Positions 1 to 8,152 of a DNA stretch of 64,000 nucleotides are shown here, one piece after another. Source of the stretch: Candidatus Babelota bacterium (GTDB taxonomy: Bacteria > Babelota > Babeliae > Babelales > Vermiphilaceae); NCBI GenBank assembly GCA_003963225.1, contig RXKB01000009.1, positions 62,001-126,000 on the forward strand, written 5' to 3'. The stretch's first letter is position 1. The number at the start of each line of letters is the position of its first letter. Under the pieces are notes generated by a model that saw only the letters and a program-made list of their open reading frames with translations, was not told the origin of the DNA and ran no database searches. The position numbers were made by a program, and so were the translations under genes.

Positions 1-272
1 AGATGGGGGCGATGCTTCATGATGCTGCCGAAGTCCTGCAAAATACTCGTTTCGGTGCCAACAGCATCGCCGAGAAGCCTGCACTTCGCGACCGTCAAGA
101 AGTTGTCCTGCTCGTCCTTCGTCCACGCGAAAACGATGATGCCACACGAGACGACTCGGTGATGCGGTGGGGCCGGTACGCGATCCTGATCCGGATTCTT
201 CGGCGGATCGGCTGGGCATTCTGGATCTGGCGTGGCCTCGAGGTCAAAAACGACGAAATGATCAGCGCTCAT
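1..272 (-). CDS. Predicted 3'-5' exonuclease, PolB-exo-like (5' part, cut by window edge)
   Basis: Ninety codons are open on the minus strand from an ATG at 270-272 to the left edge without a stop. The N-terminus reads VVFDLEATPD at residues 7-16, the D-x-E motif I of DnaQ/RNase H-like exonucleases. It is followed by a HHRVVSCGII segment near residue 37, as in the phage family of predicted 3'-5' exonucleases related to the PolB exonuclease domain. An AAGGA lies 9 nt before the ATG. The gene follows the FEN-type nuclease in the same leftward unit, so a role in replication or nucleotide recycling is likely. The rightward frame over the same bases is taken as a shadow. The family call rests on the N-terminus only. 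Confidence 0.7.
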   Translation of the reverse strand, partial: MSADHFVVFDLEATPDPECPADPPKNPDQDRVPAPPHHRVVSCGIIVFAWTKDEQDNFLTVAKCRLLGDAVGTETSILQDFGSIMKHRPH

Positions 273-340
273 TAGGGTGCGTCCTTCGGTTGGAAGATGA
301 TGCTTCGGTAGCCGTACCGGACGCAATTGACAACGACTAG

Positions 341-1189
341 CTAGTCGCGATGCCAGTCGATGGGACGAGCGGCCCGGAGTAGGCGCTCGGCGAGCCGTAA
401 AGGATCGACACGCATCTGCTCGATGTCGATCGTCAACGCGTCGGCGCGCAGCTTCGTGAGCTGGAGGTACAGGGCGACTTGTTCGCGATGGGATCGGAGT
501 GCTTGGCGCACATGCTTAACCGGGCACCACCACGGTTCGCGCATGATTTTGTCGATGCCGTGTTCCGACAAGAGGATCCTCGCGGCGGTAGCTGGGCCGA
601 TTCCAGGAACGCCGGGGATGTCGTCATGTTCATCGCCACTCAGCGCAAGGGCATAGGCGAACAACTCTGGCGGAACGCCGCGTCGCTTCTTGACCTCTTC
701 GACCCCGATGACCGTTTCCCGGTTGCGCCAAATCACGACCAACGGTTCTGCGCGCACCAGTTGCTCGAGATCCTTGTCGTCGCTCGTGATGACGACCGGG
801 AGCTCGTTGGCAACTGCTGTAGACGTTGCCGACGCAGCGATGTCGTCCGCCTCGAATCCAGATCGGACGAACACGGGCGCCCCCACGTCGCGGAGCAAGG
901 TCTCGATCGCGTACTCAACTCGAGGAAATCCATCGGGCTTTGGAGGCCGACTCGCCTTATAGCCGTCGTACAAGATCTCGCGAAACGTCTTCCCCCGCGG
1001 GTCCAGCGCAATGGCGACATGTGTTGGCTGTCGGGCACGGAGTGTCTTGGCCAGGCTTTGAGCGAAGGCCACGGGAGTCTCTTCACGCTTCCCGTCGCTG
1101 ATGCATCCGAAGAAGCATTTCGTGAAGAGCCCTGTACCGTCCACGACCAGCGCATGAGGACGTTCACGTGAAGGCAGTTGGGTCGGCAT
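341..1189 (-). CDS. 5'-3' exonuclease (FEN / PolA exonuclease-domain type)
   Basis: The 282-residue protein has the length and motif order of phage flap endonucleases. Visible metal-ligand acids are D17 (VVDGTG), D63 (ALDPRGKTFR), E113/D115/D116 (FEADDIA) and D137/D138/D140 (TSDDKDLEQL). A helix-3-turn-helix DNA-binding segment (DDIPGVPGIGPATAARIL) lies around 189-206. Such enzymes remove RNA primers and flaps during replication. Its start codon abuts the stop of the upstream gene at 1190, which suggests translational coupling. The reading frame is intact and the identification is firm at family level. Confidence 0.92.
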   Translation of the reverse strand: MPTQLPSRERPHALVVDGTGLFTKCFFGCISDGKREETPVAFAQSLAKTLRARQPTHVAIALDPRGKTFREILYDGYKASRPPKPDGFPRVEYAIETLLRDVGAPVFVRSGFEADDIAASATSTAVANELPVVITSDDKDLEQLVRAEPLVVIWRNRETVIGVEEVKKRRGVPPELFAYALALSGDEHDDIPGVPGIGPATAARILLSEHGIDKIMREPWWCPVKHVRQALRSHREQVALYLQLTKLRADALTIDIEQMRVDPLRLAERLLRAARPIDWHRD

Positions 1190-1462
1190 TCAGTGACACT
1201 CCGGAACGCTGCCGTTGTACTCGTACGGCCCGCCTGGTCGGCCGTAATCGTGTGGATCGTGGTCGCCAGGCACGCCGTACCATTCCTCTCCGTCGCCGCA
1301 ACAATCGCAGATCTTGACGTCGTGCGGCTCATTGGTGACGGCCATCCAGTGGACTACGACACTATGGTCGTTCGACGATTCGAACTCTGCGCGTATCGAT
1401 TCGGGAACCTGATCAAGATTCACGAAGCCGGTGCCCTCGCATGGGCCGCAACGATCGCCCAT
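1190..1462 (-). CDS. Small cysteine-rich protein of unknown function
   Basis: This is a 90-residue acidic protein with two CxxC-type pairs, CGPCEGTG near the N-terminus and CDCCGDG near residue 55, which could bind one metal ion in a zinc-ribbon-like fold. The ATG at 1460-1462 is preferred over a TTG two codons upstream because AAGG lies 7 nt before it. It sits between the YkgJ-like protein (2 nt away) and the exonuclease (no gap), so it belongs to one leftward operon. No family is recognised. Confidence 0.75.
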   Translation of the reverse strand: MGDRCGPCEGTGFVNLDQVPESIRAEFESSNDHSVVVHWMAVTNEPHDVKICDCCGDGEEWYGVPGDHDPHDYGRPGGPYEYNGSVPECH

Positions 1463-1464
1463 GG

Positions 1465-2319
1465 TCAAGCCTTGCCAATCGCCCGAGGTTTGCCAATGCC
1501 TTGGCGCTCGGCAATGAGCGACGCCAAGGCGGCAACCGCGTCCGGTGGTCCATAGATATCGACGGGCTCAGTCGAATTGAATGTGCCGGTGAGAACGACG
1601 GATCCGAGCGTTTCCGCATCATCGCGAAGGCGATCATTGAAGTATTTCAGCGTTCCTGGGCGCGCTTCTTTTGCGACGAACCATGACAGACCGCGCTCGT
1701 TTCTTTGCGCGATGTGTAGGCCGACCAAGTGCGGGTTGGCCATACACAACTCGAAGAACGCTGACGTGGGGCCGAACACTCGCGTCACGGTTTGCTCGGC
1801 GATGTTGCCGAACACGATGGAGACGCCTTGTGCGGCGGCGAGATCTTCGAGCTTGTCCGCGTACTTCTCGACAGCACCGGGACGTGACTCGGAAACCATT
1901 AAAAACGACACGTCATTCATTTGCCGTGGATTGAGGACGATCCCGCTCTTGTCGGGACGATCCTCGTCATCCATGTACCCGAATCGCCAAAAGCAGTAGA
2001 ACTGACGGCATTCTTGCGGCCGGTTCGGATAGGTCTTGCAACCCGACTCGCCGACGAACTTGCATCGTTGCCCAGGCAATTTGTTCAGCGAGCGCACGCC
2101 GATAATCGTGCAGCATTCGGTGCATCCATCGCACGGGCGCATGCCAGCAGCTTCTTCCAAAGCCGCGTTGAGCTCTTTGGCATTGGCACGACGCTCGTCG
2201 CGAGAGGACATGGCGAGTCGCCGGATTCGATCGTTGCTCTCGATGGGCACCAGCTTTGGCGACGATGCCCTTGGCGTGGTGATTCCAGGTATGATCGGAA
2301 GGAAACGCGGTTTACGCAT
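1465..2319 (-). CDS. YkgJ-type cysteine-cluster protein
   Basis: The 284-residue protein contains CDGCTECC around residue 63, then a single Cys (GQRCKF), CKTYPNRPQEC and FYCFW. This is the CxxCxxCC-plus pattern of the YkgJ (zinc/iron-chelating cysteine cluster) family. The biochemical role of the family is poorly known; metal or Fe-S binding is the usual inference. The start at 2319 lies exactly 8 nt from a copy of the repeated TTARC-N6-GCTAA operator and 6 nt from a TAAGAC -10 box, the same spacing as at four other genes, which supports this start and a leaderless message. A second ATG (MSSRDERR) exists downstream. It heads the operon 2319-341. Confidence 0.82.
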   Translation of the reverse strand: MRKPRFLPIIPGITTPRASSPKLVPIESNDRIRRLAMSSRDERRANAKELNAALEEAAGMRPCDGCTECCTIIGVRSLNKLPGQRCKFVGESGCKTYPNRPQECRQFYCFWRFGYMDDEDRPDKSGIVLNPRQMNDVSFLMVSESRPGAVEKYADKLEDLAAAQGVSIVFGNIAEQTVTRVFGPTSAFFELCMANPHLVGLHIAQRNERGLSWFVAKEARPGTLKYFNDRLRDDAETLGSVVLTGTFNSTEPVDIYGPPDAVAALASLIAERQGIGKPRAIGKA

Positions 2320-2354
2320 GCCAGCGTCTTAACACGCAGGCTAACGGACAGCAA
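2320..2354 (-). promoter_or_regulatory. Operator-containing leftward promoter, copy 1
   Basis: Reading leftward: -35 TTGCTG (2349-2354), 17-bp spacer, -10 TAAGAC (2326-2331), 6 nt, then ATG at 2319. The operator TTAAC-ACGCAG-GCTAA (2329-2344, plus-strand reading) fills the spacer and overlaps the -10. The -10 to ATG distance predicts transcription starting at the start codon. Confidence 0.75.
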
Positions 2355-2371
2355 CGTTCTGGACGCGCCTT

Positions 2372-3112
2372 CTAGGCATCGGCTGGAGCTTGAACGCCTG
2401 GTGTGGTCGCTGGAGACGATTCGGCGGGCGGGGGCGCTGGTGGTGGCGCGGGTGGCGCTTCTTTGCCCTTCTTCTTATCCTCGGCGAAGACGAGCGGTTT
2501 ATCAGGGACCAGGCCAATCCGCTGGAGTTGCCGTGCCACGGACGTGAGCACGTCCTTCGGCGAACGCTTGTCTTGTGCGGCCCCATCTCCGGTGATGGTG
2601 GCAGCGATCGAGCGGAGCAAGGCCTGCGCGTCGCCTGGAGCCATTGCCGAAAGGAACTCGTCCATCTCGGGAATAGCACCGAACCTGGACTTTTTTGGAA
2701 GCCCACGGGCCTGTGCCGTTGCGTCGTCCCGGTGCGAAACTTCGTGCAGGCCGATGCTGTGCCACAAATCGAACGCGTCTTGCTGGAGAACGGCGAGTTT
2801 ATCATTCCCCGACAATCGATCCTTGAATGACGCAATGGCTACCGTTGGACCTGCGGTTTCCACGACGGTGCCAGTAACAGCACATTGCGCGAGCAGAAAA
2901 ACGATATCGCTGCCCTTTCGGGCCTCATGCCGAGAGCAATCGCCGAACGGCTCTTCGCCGTTGAATAGCGCCAGTGCATTACTGGCCGCAAGCTCGTCAC
3001 TCGGCGACAGCGCCCCAACGCCACGCGATGGAGCGCGCTCGATGACAAAGAACCCTTGCAGGCCGACAAGGGCGAGAAATGCGGACAGCCTGGGATGAAC
3101 GCTTTTTTTCAT
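2372..3112 (-). CDS. Hypothetical protein with hydrophobic N-terminus and Pro-rich tail
   Basis: This 246-residue protein has a basic start (MKKSVHPR) followed by a hydrophobic stretch at about 9-24, which could be a signal peptide or membrane anchor. It ends in a low-complexity Pro/Ala/Lys tail with runs of PPPAPPP. A HEVSH sequence in the middle formally matches HExxH of zinc metalloproteases, but no third ligand is evident, so this is only a note. The ATG overlaps the stop of the upstream gene (ATGA). No family recognised. Confidence 0.7.
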   Translation of the reverse strand: MKKSVHPRLSAFLALVGLQGFFVIERAPSRGVGALSPSDELAASNALALFNGEEPFGDCSRHEARKGSDIVFLLAQCAVTGTVVETAGPTVAIASFKDRLSGNDKLAVLQQDAFDLWHSIGLHEVSHRDDATAQARGLPKKSRFGAIPEMDEFLSAMAPGDAQALLRSIAATITGDGAAQDKRSPKDVLTSVARQLQRIGLVPDKPLVFAEDKKKGKEAPPAPPPAPPPAESSPATTPGVQAPADA

Positions 3113-3348
3113 GAAAGAACCGGAGCCTCCGTGGACACCATACTACCAGACGTGGCTATTTTCGATCGCTGAAGCAACGTCATTCCCTCTTCTTCCACCC
3201 AACAAGCAAGCCTGCGGGCTTCGACGCGGCCAGCGTCATCAGAGGCACCGAGCGTCTGGTGCATCAGCGTTTGCGCGGATTGGAAGTCACCACCGAGTAG
3301 CGCAGCTTCGATACGCACACGGATCCTAACGATGTCCGAGGCATTCAC
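3109..3348 (-). CDS. Small hypothetical protein, operon-leading
   Basis: Seventy-nine residues from a GTG at 3346-3348 that is preceded by AAGGAG at good spacing; a start further upstream would lack a ribosome site. The sequence is largely helical (ASDIVRIRVRIEAALLGG) with no recognised domain. Its stop overlaps the next start by 4 nt. It is divergent from the HTH gene at 3433, and the region between them carries a half-match to the repeated operator (CTAACACGCG on the plus strand at 3371-3380). Confidence 0.65.
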   Translation of the reverse strand: MNASDIVRIRVRIEAALLGGDFQSAQTLMHQTLGASDDAGRVEARRLACWVEEEGMTLLQRSKIATSGSMVSTEAPVLS

Positions 3349-3398
3349 GGGTCTCTCCTTCGACCGCTGCACTAACACGCGATGTCGCTTTTGTTACG

Positions 3399-3432
3399 CT
3401 GTCACGGGACGTTTCTAGGCTACAATCGTCCC
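3399..3432 (+). promoter_or_regulatory. Rightward leaderless promoter of the HTH gene at 3433
   Basis: CTGTCA (3399-3404), a 16-bp spacer and TACAAT (3421-3426) make a good sigma-70-type promoter. Exactly 6 nt separate the -10 from the ATG at 3433, and no Shine-Dalgarno sequence is present, so a leaderless message is predicted. Confidence 0.65.
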
Positions 3433-3684
3433 ATGGATGCATCACCAAATCCGAAAGACCCGCGCGTGGTGTTCGCTGGACGCCATCGAGAACGCGGGCG
3501 AGCCAAGTATTCGTTCACGTATGAGGACATTGCTCGGGTCTCGAATGTCTCGGTGAAGACCGTGCGAAACTCCGCCGTACACCGCGCTGAACTCGACCCG
3601 CATGACTTGGAAAGCGTGATCAGATTCGTCCTGCGTCGCCGCCCAGACTTGGTGCCAGCAGGAGCGAAGGGCAAGCCGCGCTGA
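3433..3684 (+). CDS. Small HTH DNA-binding protein
   Basis: This 83-residue basic protein has a helix-turn-helix around 29-50 (YEDIARVSNVSVKTVRNS), where VSVKTVRN looks like a recognition helix. The open frame continues upstream, but the ATG at 3433 is chosen because a TACAAT box sits 6 nt before it. It is the only rightward gene in the first 12 kb and is divergent from the 3348-2372 pair, a usual position for a local regulator. It converges on the next gene with an 8-nt gap. Confidence 0.75.
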   Translation: MDASPNPKDPRVVFAGRHRERGRAKYSFTYEDIARVSNVSVKTVRNSAVHRAELDPHDLESVIRFVLRRRPDLVPAGAKGKPR

Positions 3685-3692
3685 TGTCGTGA

Positions 3693-4673
3693 TTACAACG
3701 CGACGAATGATTTGCCAGGTGCTTCCGTTTCGACGGCTTCCATGGAGCACATGACGCGCTCCCACCCATCTGGCCACACTTCGTCGATTGTGGCTGTTTC
3801 TGAGCGAGTCTCGTTCAGTCGCATGGCTTTGGCCAGCAGTTCGTCGTCAATCGGGACTGCGGAGGCAATCTTCTCCAGCTCGAGGGCCACAAGGCGATGC
3901 GCGTGCTGGACGATGGCAAGGCGCGTCCACTTGCCCGCGGACGCGTTCTCGTATCGCACGACGGCCTCGGTAGCGATCGTCACGAACTGCGCAGCGGTGC
4001 GTTGTTCGTGGGTGATTCCAGCGGCACGCGAGAGGCGTGTGGTTTCCACGGCCAAGTCGGTGATGCACTCGATCTTTCGGTTGGCACGTTCGAGTATCGC
4101 GAGTTCATGCTCCCACATCTCGGCGATTTCTTCGGTGGTCATGTCTTTGTAGAGCGCCATCCGCTCCTCCAAGGACTGGTGTCGTGGGTCCAGATCGCGG
4201 CAGAACTTGTCGTACAAGGCGTTGTAGATCCGATAATTGAGCAATGCCCACATGCGGCCGTCATCGTAGGAATTCTCGGATACGCACCGAGGCAACAAGT
4301 CCTGGACGTGTACCAGAGCTTGCTCAGGTACCGAGCCAACCCCATCGAAAACTGCGGCAAGGGCGCTCTCAGTGATTTCGGGCGCGAGTTCCGCACGCTC
4401 CAGCCGCCGCTTCGCCTGCCGACGTAGCCCCTTGGTCCACGTCGCGTAGGCTTTCATCTCAGGGCACGGTGGGTCACCCATGCCGCCCTTTGCGCACCAT
4501 TTGCAACGCCCCTCAATGGTGCGCCCACAAAGCTGGCACCGACCTTTCCCGAGGTCGATGCCAAGCCCGAGCTGGACGGCTTTGGGACAAGTAGGTCTTC
4601 GGACTGGGACGTCGGCGTATCGGCGTTGCTGCTCTTCTTGAATACGCCGACGTTCTTCCCTGGTTTGCTTCAT
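3693..4673 (-). CDS. Hypothetical zinc-ribbon protein
   Basis: The 326-residue protein carries a Cys-rich N-terminal segment (CQLCG, then CKWC, and nearby single Cys) likely to hold one zinc, followed by a long mostly helical region. No enzymatic motif is seen. It follows the ParB-domain gene and the 64-residue gene in the same orientation. The N-terminus MKQTREERRRIQEEQQRR is strongly charged and probably an alpha helix. Function unknown. Confidence 0.78.
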   Translation of the reverse strand: MKQTREERRRIQEEQQRRYADVPVRRPTCPKAVQLGLGIDLGKGRCQLCGRTIEGRCKWCAKGGMGDPPCPEMKAYATWTKGLRRQAKRRLERAELAPEITESALAAVFDGVGSVPEQALVHVQDLLPRCVSENSYDDGRMWALLNYRIYNALYDKFCRDLDPRHQSLEERMALYKDMTTEEIAEMWEHELAILERANRKIECITDLAVETTRLSRAAGITHEQRTAAQFVTIATEAVVRYENASAGKWTRLAIVQHAHRLVALELEKIASAVPIDDELLAKAMRLNETRSETATIDEVWPDGWERVMCSMEAVETEAPGKSFVAL

Positions 4674-4682
4674 GGCCGCGCC

Positions 4683-4877
4683 TCACCTTTGCGAACGGAC
4701 CAGTTTGGCGGGGTCTTCTTCGCCGCATCCAGGCATCACGAGTTGCTCGCCCGGAATGGGCAAGGTGAGCTGGAGCATCTTGCGCGGTGGCACCGGGATC
4801 GGGTTTGGCCCCTGTACCGGTGGGACATCGAAGAGCGGAATGGTTCGTTTCTCTGCGCTTTCGACAGGCTTGCTCAT
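4683..4877 (-). CDS. Small hypothetical protein
   Basis: Sixty-four residues starting at MSKPVESA. This ATG is preferred to the one 15 nt upstream because GGAGG lies 5 nt before it. The protein is Pro-rich in the middle (PPVQGPNPIPVPP) and has no recognised domain. It lies between the ParB-domain protein and the zinc-ribbon gene with 9-11 nt gaps, so it is probably co-transcribed. Confidence 0.6.
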   Translation of the reverse strand: MSKPVESAEKRTIPLFDVPPVQGPNPIPVPPRKMLQLTLPIPGEQLVMPGCGEEDPAKLVRSQR

Positions 4878-4888
4878 TTGCGCCTCCA

Positions 4889-6190
4889 TCACGCCGCCTG
4901 CACGGTCGGCGCATCGGACGTCGCGTCCGCAGCGATTCGCCCCTGCACGTGCTCGATAGCAGCAGCCGTGCGGAGAGCCATCTCAAGTTGGCTGAGATGA
5001 CCACGGATCAGGCCGATCTTGTCCGCCAGCACCGATGCCTGGCCGGGCATCACCTTTTGGATGATCACGATGTCGTTACCATCAAACCCCTGTTGCAGAA
5101 TCGCGAGTGTCGAGTCGATTTTGGATTCGAGCCGAGACACGCGCTTCCGGTCCTCTTCGGTTGCTTGGGGCTTTGCCGAGGCTGGCGTTGACGTGTCGGC
5201 AACGATGGGCGCCGGGGCGATCCCTGGAGCATCCATGGAGAACATCGGGAGCGGCTTGGCTTCCGCATCGGCGAGCACCTGGGCGACTTGGCGGATTTCT
5301 TGTGACGTGCGGCAATGACCATCGCGCATCGCCTCGAAGATATGGCGCTGGTGCGCCACCGGGAGGCGCGATAGCTCGTAGGCCTGGGTCGAGTTGATGA
5401 GCCCCTTGGCAAAGGCATCTTGGAGTTCCACGGAGAGGCGGAGGAGCGCCGTGCGCTCGGTGATACGCCACGATTGCTTGAGGCCGAGCTTGAGGGCGAG
5501 ACGTTCGACCAATTGCTCATCCGATTCGTCCGAGTGCAGAATCGCCAACCTGTTGAGACGATCTTGGAAGGCGCGAGCCTCTTCCAATGGGCTCACGTTT
5601 TTACGCTGGAGATTCTCGATGATGGCGACTTCTTGCACTTCATCATCGGTCATCGCGTTTACGGTTGCCGCGATTCGCGAGAATCGTTCGAGGCCTACTG
5701 ACCAAACGCTATCCATCGTCGCCGGAACATCGGTCGGGAACCAACGCACATGCGGGGTGATGTCGAGCGTCTTCGCCATTTCCTCATCGTGGTCAGCAAA
5801 GATCCCGAGCAACAGGCGGTATGCTCTCCAGCGGCATTCGCCAACCACAATCATGTGGGTTTGCCACGGGGCGTCGCCTTGGCGAGGAGTAAGCTTGATG
5901 GGCTGGATCAACCCTCCGAACTGATAGATCGACCGGGCAAGGTCCTGGATGTACTCCTCGTCAAACGTTTGGCGCGGCTGCTTGGAGTTCGGAAAGACGC
6001 ACGCGTGCGGCAGGGTCGGCGTTGCAACCGTTTCTTCTGCGCTCGCAACCGTGACTGCGGCCTGCGCCTTTTTGCGGCGAGGGGACTCGGTTTTCGGCGC
6101 TGACCGCTTGGATTTCGGAGCGGCCCTCTTCGTGCTCTTCGTCGCCTTGACCGCCTTCTCCGAACCACTGTTTGCAACGCTCTTTTTCAT
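4889..6190 (-). CDS. ParB/RepB/Spo0J-domain protein with histone-like N-terminal tail
   Basis: The 433-residue protein begins with about 45 residues rich in Lys, Ala, Pro and Ser, like a histone H1 tail. A ParB N-terminal domain follows at about 60-210, with FGGLIQPIKL, the GECRWRAYRL motif (117-126) and ENLQRKNVSPLEEARAF. A helical DNA-binding part (TSQEIRQVA) comes next, then a Pro-rich linker and a coiled-coil end. ParB proteins bind centromere-like sites and use CTP; in phages they act in partition or as regulators. No ParA is in the window. AGGAG lies 9 nt before the ATG. A palindrome 130 bp upstream (6320-6347) is a candidate binding site. Confidence 0.88.
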   Translation of the reverse strand: MKKSVANSGSEKAVKATKSTKRAAPKSKRSAPKTESPRRKKAQAAVTVASAEETVATPTLPHACVFPNSKQPRQTFDEEYIQDLARSIYQFGGLIQPIKLTPRQGDAPWQTHMIVVGECRWRAYRLLLGIFADHDEEMAKTLDITPHVRWFPTDVPATMDSVWSVGLERFSRIAATVNAMTDDEVQEVAIIENLQRKNVSPLEEARAFQDRLNRLAILHSDESDEQLVERLALKLGLKQSWRITERTALLRLSVELQDAFAKGLINSTQAYELSRLPVAHQRHIFEAMRDGHCRTSQEIRQVAQVLADAEAKPLPMFSMDAPGIAPAPIVADTSTPASAKPQATEEDRKRVSRLESKIDSTLAILQQGFDGNDIVIIQKVMPGQASVLADKIGLIRGHLSQLEMALRTAAAIEHVQGRIAADATSDAPTVQAA

Positions 6191-6319
6191 CTTGAATGCT
6201 CCTGTTAGGTACGCAAAGAGGTATTGCAGTCAGTGTGCCAGTCCACGACGACTAAATCGACTTTTGACGGTGCGGTAACTTCCCATAAAACAGCTTTATC
6301 ATTGGCATAAAATCGTTCG

Positions 6320-6347
6320 CATTGCGATATTGCAACATGTCGCAATG
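6320..6347. repeat. Perfect inverted repeat upstream of the ParB-domain gene
   Basis: CATTGCGA (6320-6327) and TCGCAATG (6340-6347) form perfect 8-bp arms around a 12-bp centre. It lies in the AT-richest non-coding stretch of the left part (6191-6456), which has no gene and must hold the promoter of the ParB-domain operon. It is a candidate parS-like site or operator. Confidence 0.5.
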
Positions 6348-6456
6348 TCGCTCAATGCGTATATGCAACAAGAAAAAGCGTATTGAATTTGACTAGTTGC
6401 GACCACGAATCGACGCATACGCGATGCTTGGCGGCGACTTCGTTGCAGTTATGCAC

Positions 6457-6768
6457 TCAGATTCCAGCGTGCTCGGCGCACACAGGCCAGCGGTGTTCGA
6501 TGTCGAATGCGATGGCGGGCTTTCCGCATTCACGGTATCCACCGCTCCGCATCGTTGCTGGGTCGGGGAACGGTTCCGTGCAACGGCCGTGGGCGCAGAT
6601 GGCCAGCAATCCACCGCAATGCGTGCACGTGTCTGGGCGCGTCTCACCAATAGGCGTTGGATTGAACCCATTACACGACGGGCAAATTCCAGGGTGCAAC
6701 CCGAGAGAGTTTTCGATGGTATTGCGTGTCCATCGACCACTACCGCGACGTGCTTGAAAGCGCTTCAT
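6457..6768 (-). CDS. Small zinc-finger protein
   Basis: This protein has 103 residues with paired cysteines CPSC, CTHC, single Cys residues and a final CAEHAGI, enough for one or two zinc ribbons. The start MKRFQARR at 6768 is chosen over a TTG two codons upstream. Its gap to the preceding gene is 14 nt. Function unknown; such ribbons usually bind nucleic acid. Confidence 0.7.
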   Translation of the reverse strand: MKRFQARRGSGRWTRNTIENSLGLHPGICPSCNGFNPTPIGETRPDTCTHCGGLLAICAHGRCTEPFPDPATMRSGGYRECGKPAIAFDIEHRWPVCAEHAGI

Positions 6769-6782
6769 CGGCAACCTTCATG

Positions 6783-7226
6783 TCAAAGCTCGTACCCGAG
6801 CGTGTGAAGGTCAACGGGCTCCCCCGTGGAGTCCACGATGATATTCGCTGCGTGTGCCCCATAGAAAGCCTCAACCGCCTGCTTGAGTGGAACACGAGAC
6901 ACGATGTTCCTGCTGGTCGGCTCAGAAACATCGTCGACGGTAAACGTTTCGCCCTGGTACGCCTGGAGGAGTTCCGCTCGAGCGCGCAGCGCATTGGATA
7001 GCGCATCTTGCCTCGCGAGGCGCTTGCGTAGGTCTTCGACCTCGGCTGCAAGCGCGACCACGACCGGGACGTCGTATTGATTCAGCAACGACTCGCGAGT
7101 CCTGTGCCATTGAAGAGTGCCCCTGTACGCGGTGCTTCCGTCGGCATATACGCGCACACGCAGCCCTTGCATGTCGCCTTCCCATACGTGCTTGGTTTCG
7201 TCGATCTCCTCGTCATCCGTATCCAT
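6783..7226 (-). CDS. Hypothetical protein
   Basis: The 147-residue protein has an acidic start (MDTDDEEIDETKH), a beta-rich segment (LRVRVYADGSTAYRGTLQ) and a central coiled coil with alternating Ala, Leu and Arg. The start at 7226 has GGAG 5 nt upstream. An alternative ATG at 7244 overlaps the upstream stop as ATGA but has no ribosome site. No family recognised. Confidence 0.68.
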   Translation of the reverse strand: MDTDDEEIDETKHVWEGDMQGLRVRVYADGSTAYRGTLQWHRTRESLLNQYDVPVVVALAAEVEDLRKRLARQDALSNALRARAELLQAYQGETFTVDDVSEPTSRNIVSRVPLKQAVEAFYGAHAANIIVDSTGEPVDLHTLGYEL

Positions 7227-7240
7227 TGTGGCTCCAATCG

Positions 7241-7834
7241 TCATGATGATTTGACGTCCAACGACATCGTAAACCGGTCCACGATAGCCAATGCCTCGGC
7301 TGGTGTGGCATTGCCCGGTAGCATTAGAAGAGCGTGCAGCATGAGTGCCGCGTTTACCGGAATGGCGTGCAGTCGAGCCCGCGGCGTCCCGTCACCATTA
7401 TTGATGAATATGCACATTCCTGGAGCATTCGCCTTGGCCGTGATCTGATATGGCTTGCGGTTTGATGCCGATACTCCTACAAGACACGTCTCTGGTGTGG
7501 AGCCAACCTCGACACGTTTCCATTTCGTCCGAAGTTCGCGCGCACGCATGGCGTTGTACAAGACCATAGGGACATGCTCGTTGGAGAAGTGGACAATCAA
7601 ATCGAGGTCGCGCTTCCACTCGAGCGCACGCTGGTTGTGGCTCGTGGCTTCTTCCAGCGCAGAGTCGCGATAATTCCCAATTCCGAGCTTGTAGAGGATC
7701 ACAAGTAGCGTTCGGCAATCGTGGCAATGCGGGTTGCTCTCCGCGCGCGACGCGACGCACTTGCCGCAGCACGTGAATACCTTCTCGAACGGTATAGGCT
7801 TGGCGTTAGCCATTGCTATCGAAGCAGCGTTCAT
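7241..7834 (-). CDS. Hypothetical protein with Cys/His cluster
   Basis: The 197-residue protein has CCGKC near residue 22 and CHDC near 37, a possible zinc-binding knuckle. It also has a beta-rich C-terminal half (KPYQITAKANAPGMCIFINN). No recognised family. It continues the leftward unit that begins at 8869. Confidence 0.7.
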   Translation of the reverse strand: MNAASIAMANAKPIPFEKVFTCCGKCVASRAESNPHCHDCRTLLVILYKLGIGNYRDSALEEATSHNQRALEWKRDLDLIVHFSNEHVPMVLYNAMRARELRTKWKRVEVGSTPETCLVGVSASNRKPYQITAKANAPGMCIFINNGDGTPRARLHAIPVNAALMLHALLMLPGNATPAEALAIVDRFTMSLDVKSS

Positions 7835-7888
7835 TCATTTCACCGTTTCACCACCGGATGGTCCAATCAAGGCGAGTGCCTCGGTGCG

Positions 7889-8152
7889 TCAAGGAACAAC
7901 GAGTTTTGCGCACAAGTCCCTGACGTCTTTGGGCACAGGACCCATCAACGTCAAAGGCCCAAAGGCTTTGATCTCCAGCCGACCCAGCGGCGTGCGCCTA
8001 CGGCCCACATTTTTGGAAAACTCGACCCTGAACGTGCCCGCGGTACCGCCATACAACGTGGCGTAATAGCCACTTTCGCGAGCCTCTCCGCAAAGTTTGC
8101 CCATCATTGAAATGAGCTTTTCGTCGCGTGAGCCTATCGTTTCATATACCAT
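7889..8152 (-). CDS. Probable independent small gene (87 aa)
   Basis: An ATG at 8150-8152 has GAGGA 8 nt upstream and begins just after the stop of the gene at 8179. The protein (MVYETIGSRDEKL..., with ESGYYATLYGG and RVEFSKNVGRRR) has a natural composition with a small beta-rich core. It shares frame and stop with the long frame from 8869, but its own start and ribosome site argue that it is translated separately. Function unknown. Confidence 0.6.
   Translation of the reverse strand: MVYETIGSRDEKLISMMGKLCGEARESGYYATLYGGTAGTFRVEFSKNVGRRRTPLGRLEIKAFGPLTLMGPVPKDVRDLCAKLVVP

Noticed and set aside
479..1171. 230-codon rightward frame
   Set aside because: Antisense to the FEN-type exonuclease, whose catalytic motifs are all present.
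2372..3112. HEVSH as a zinc-protease motif
   Set aside because: No third ligand or protease context is visible; a five-residue match is expected by chance.
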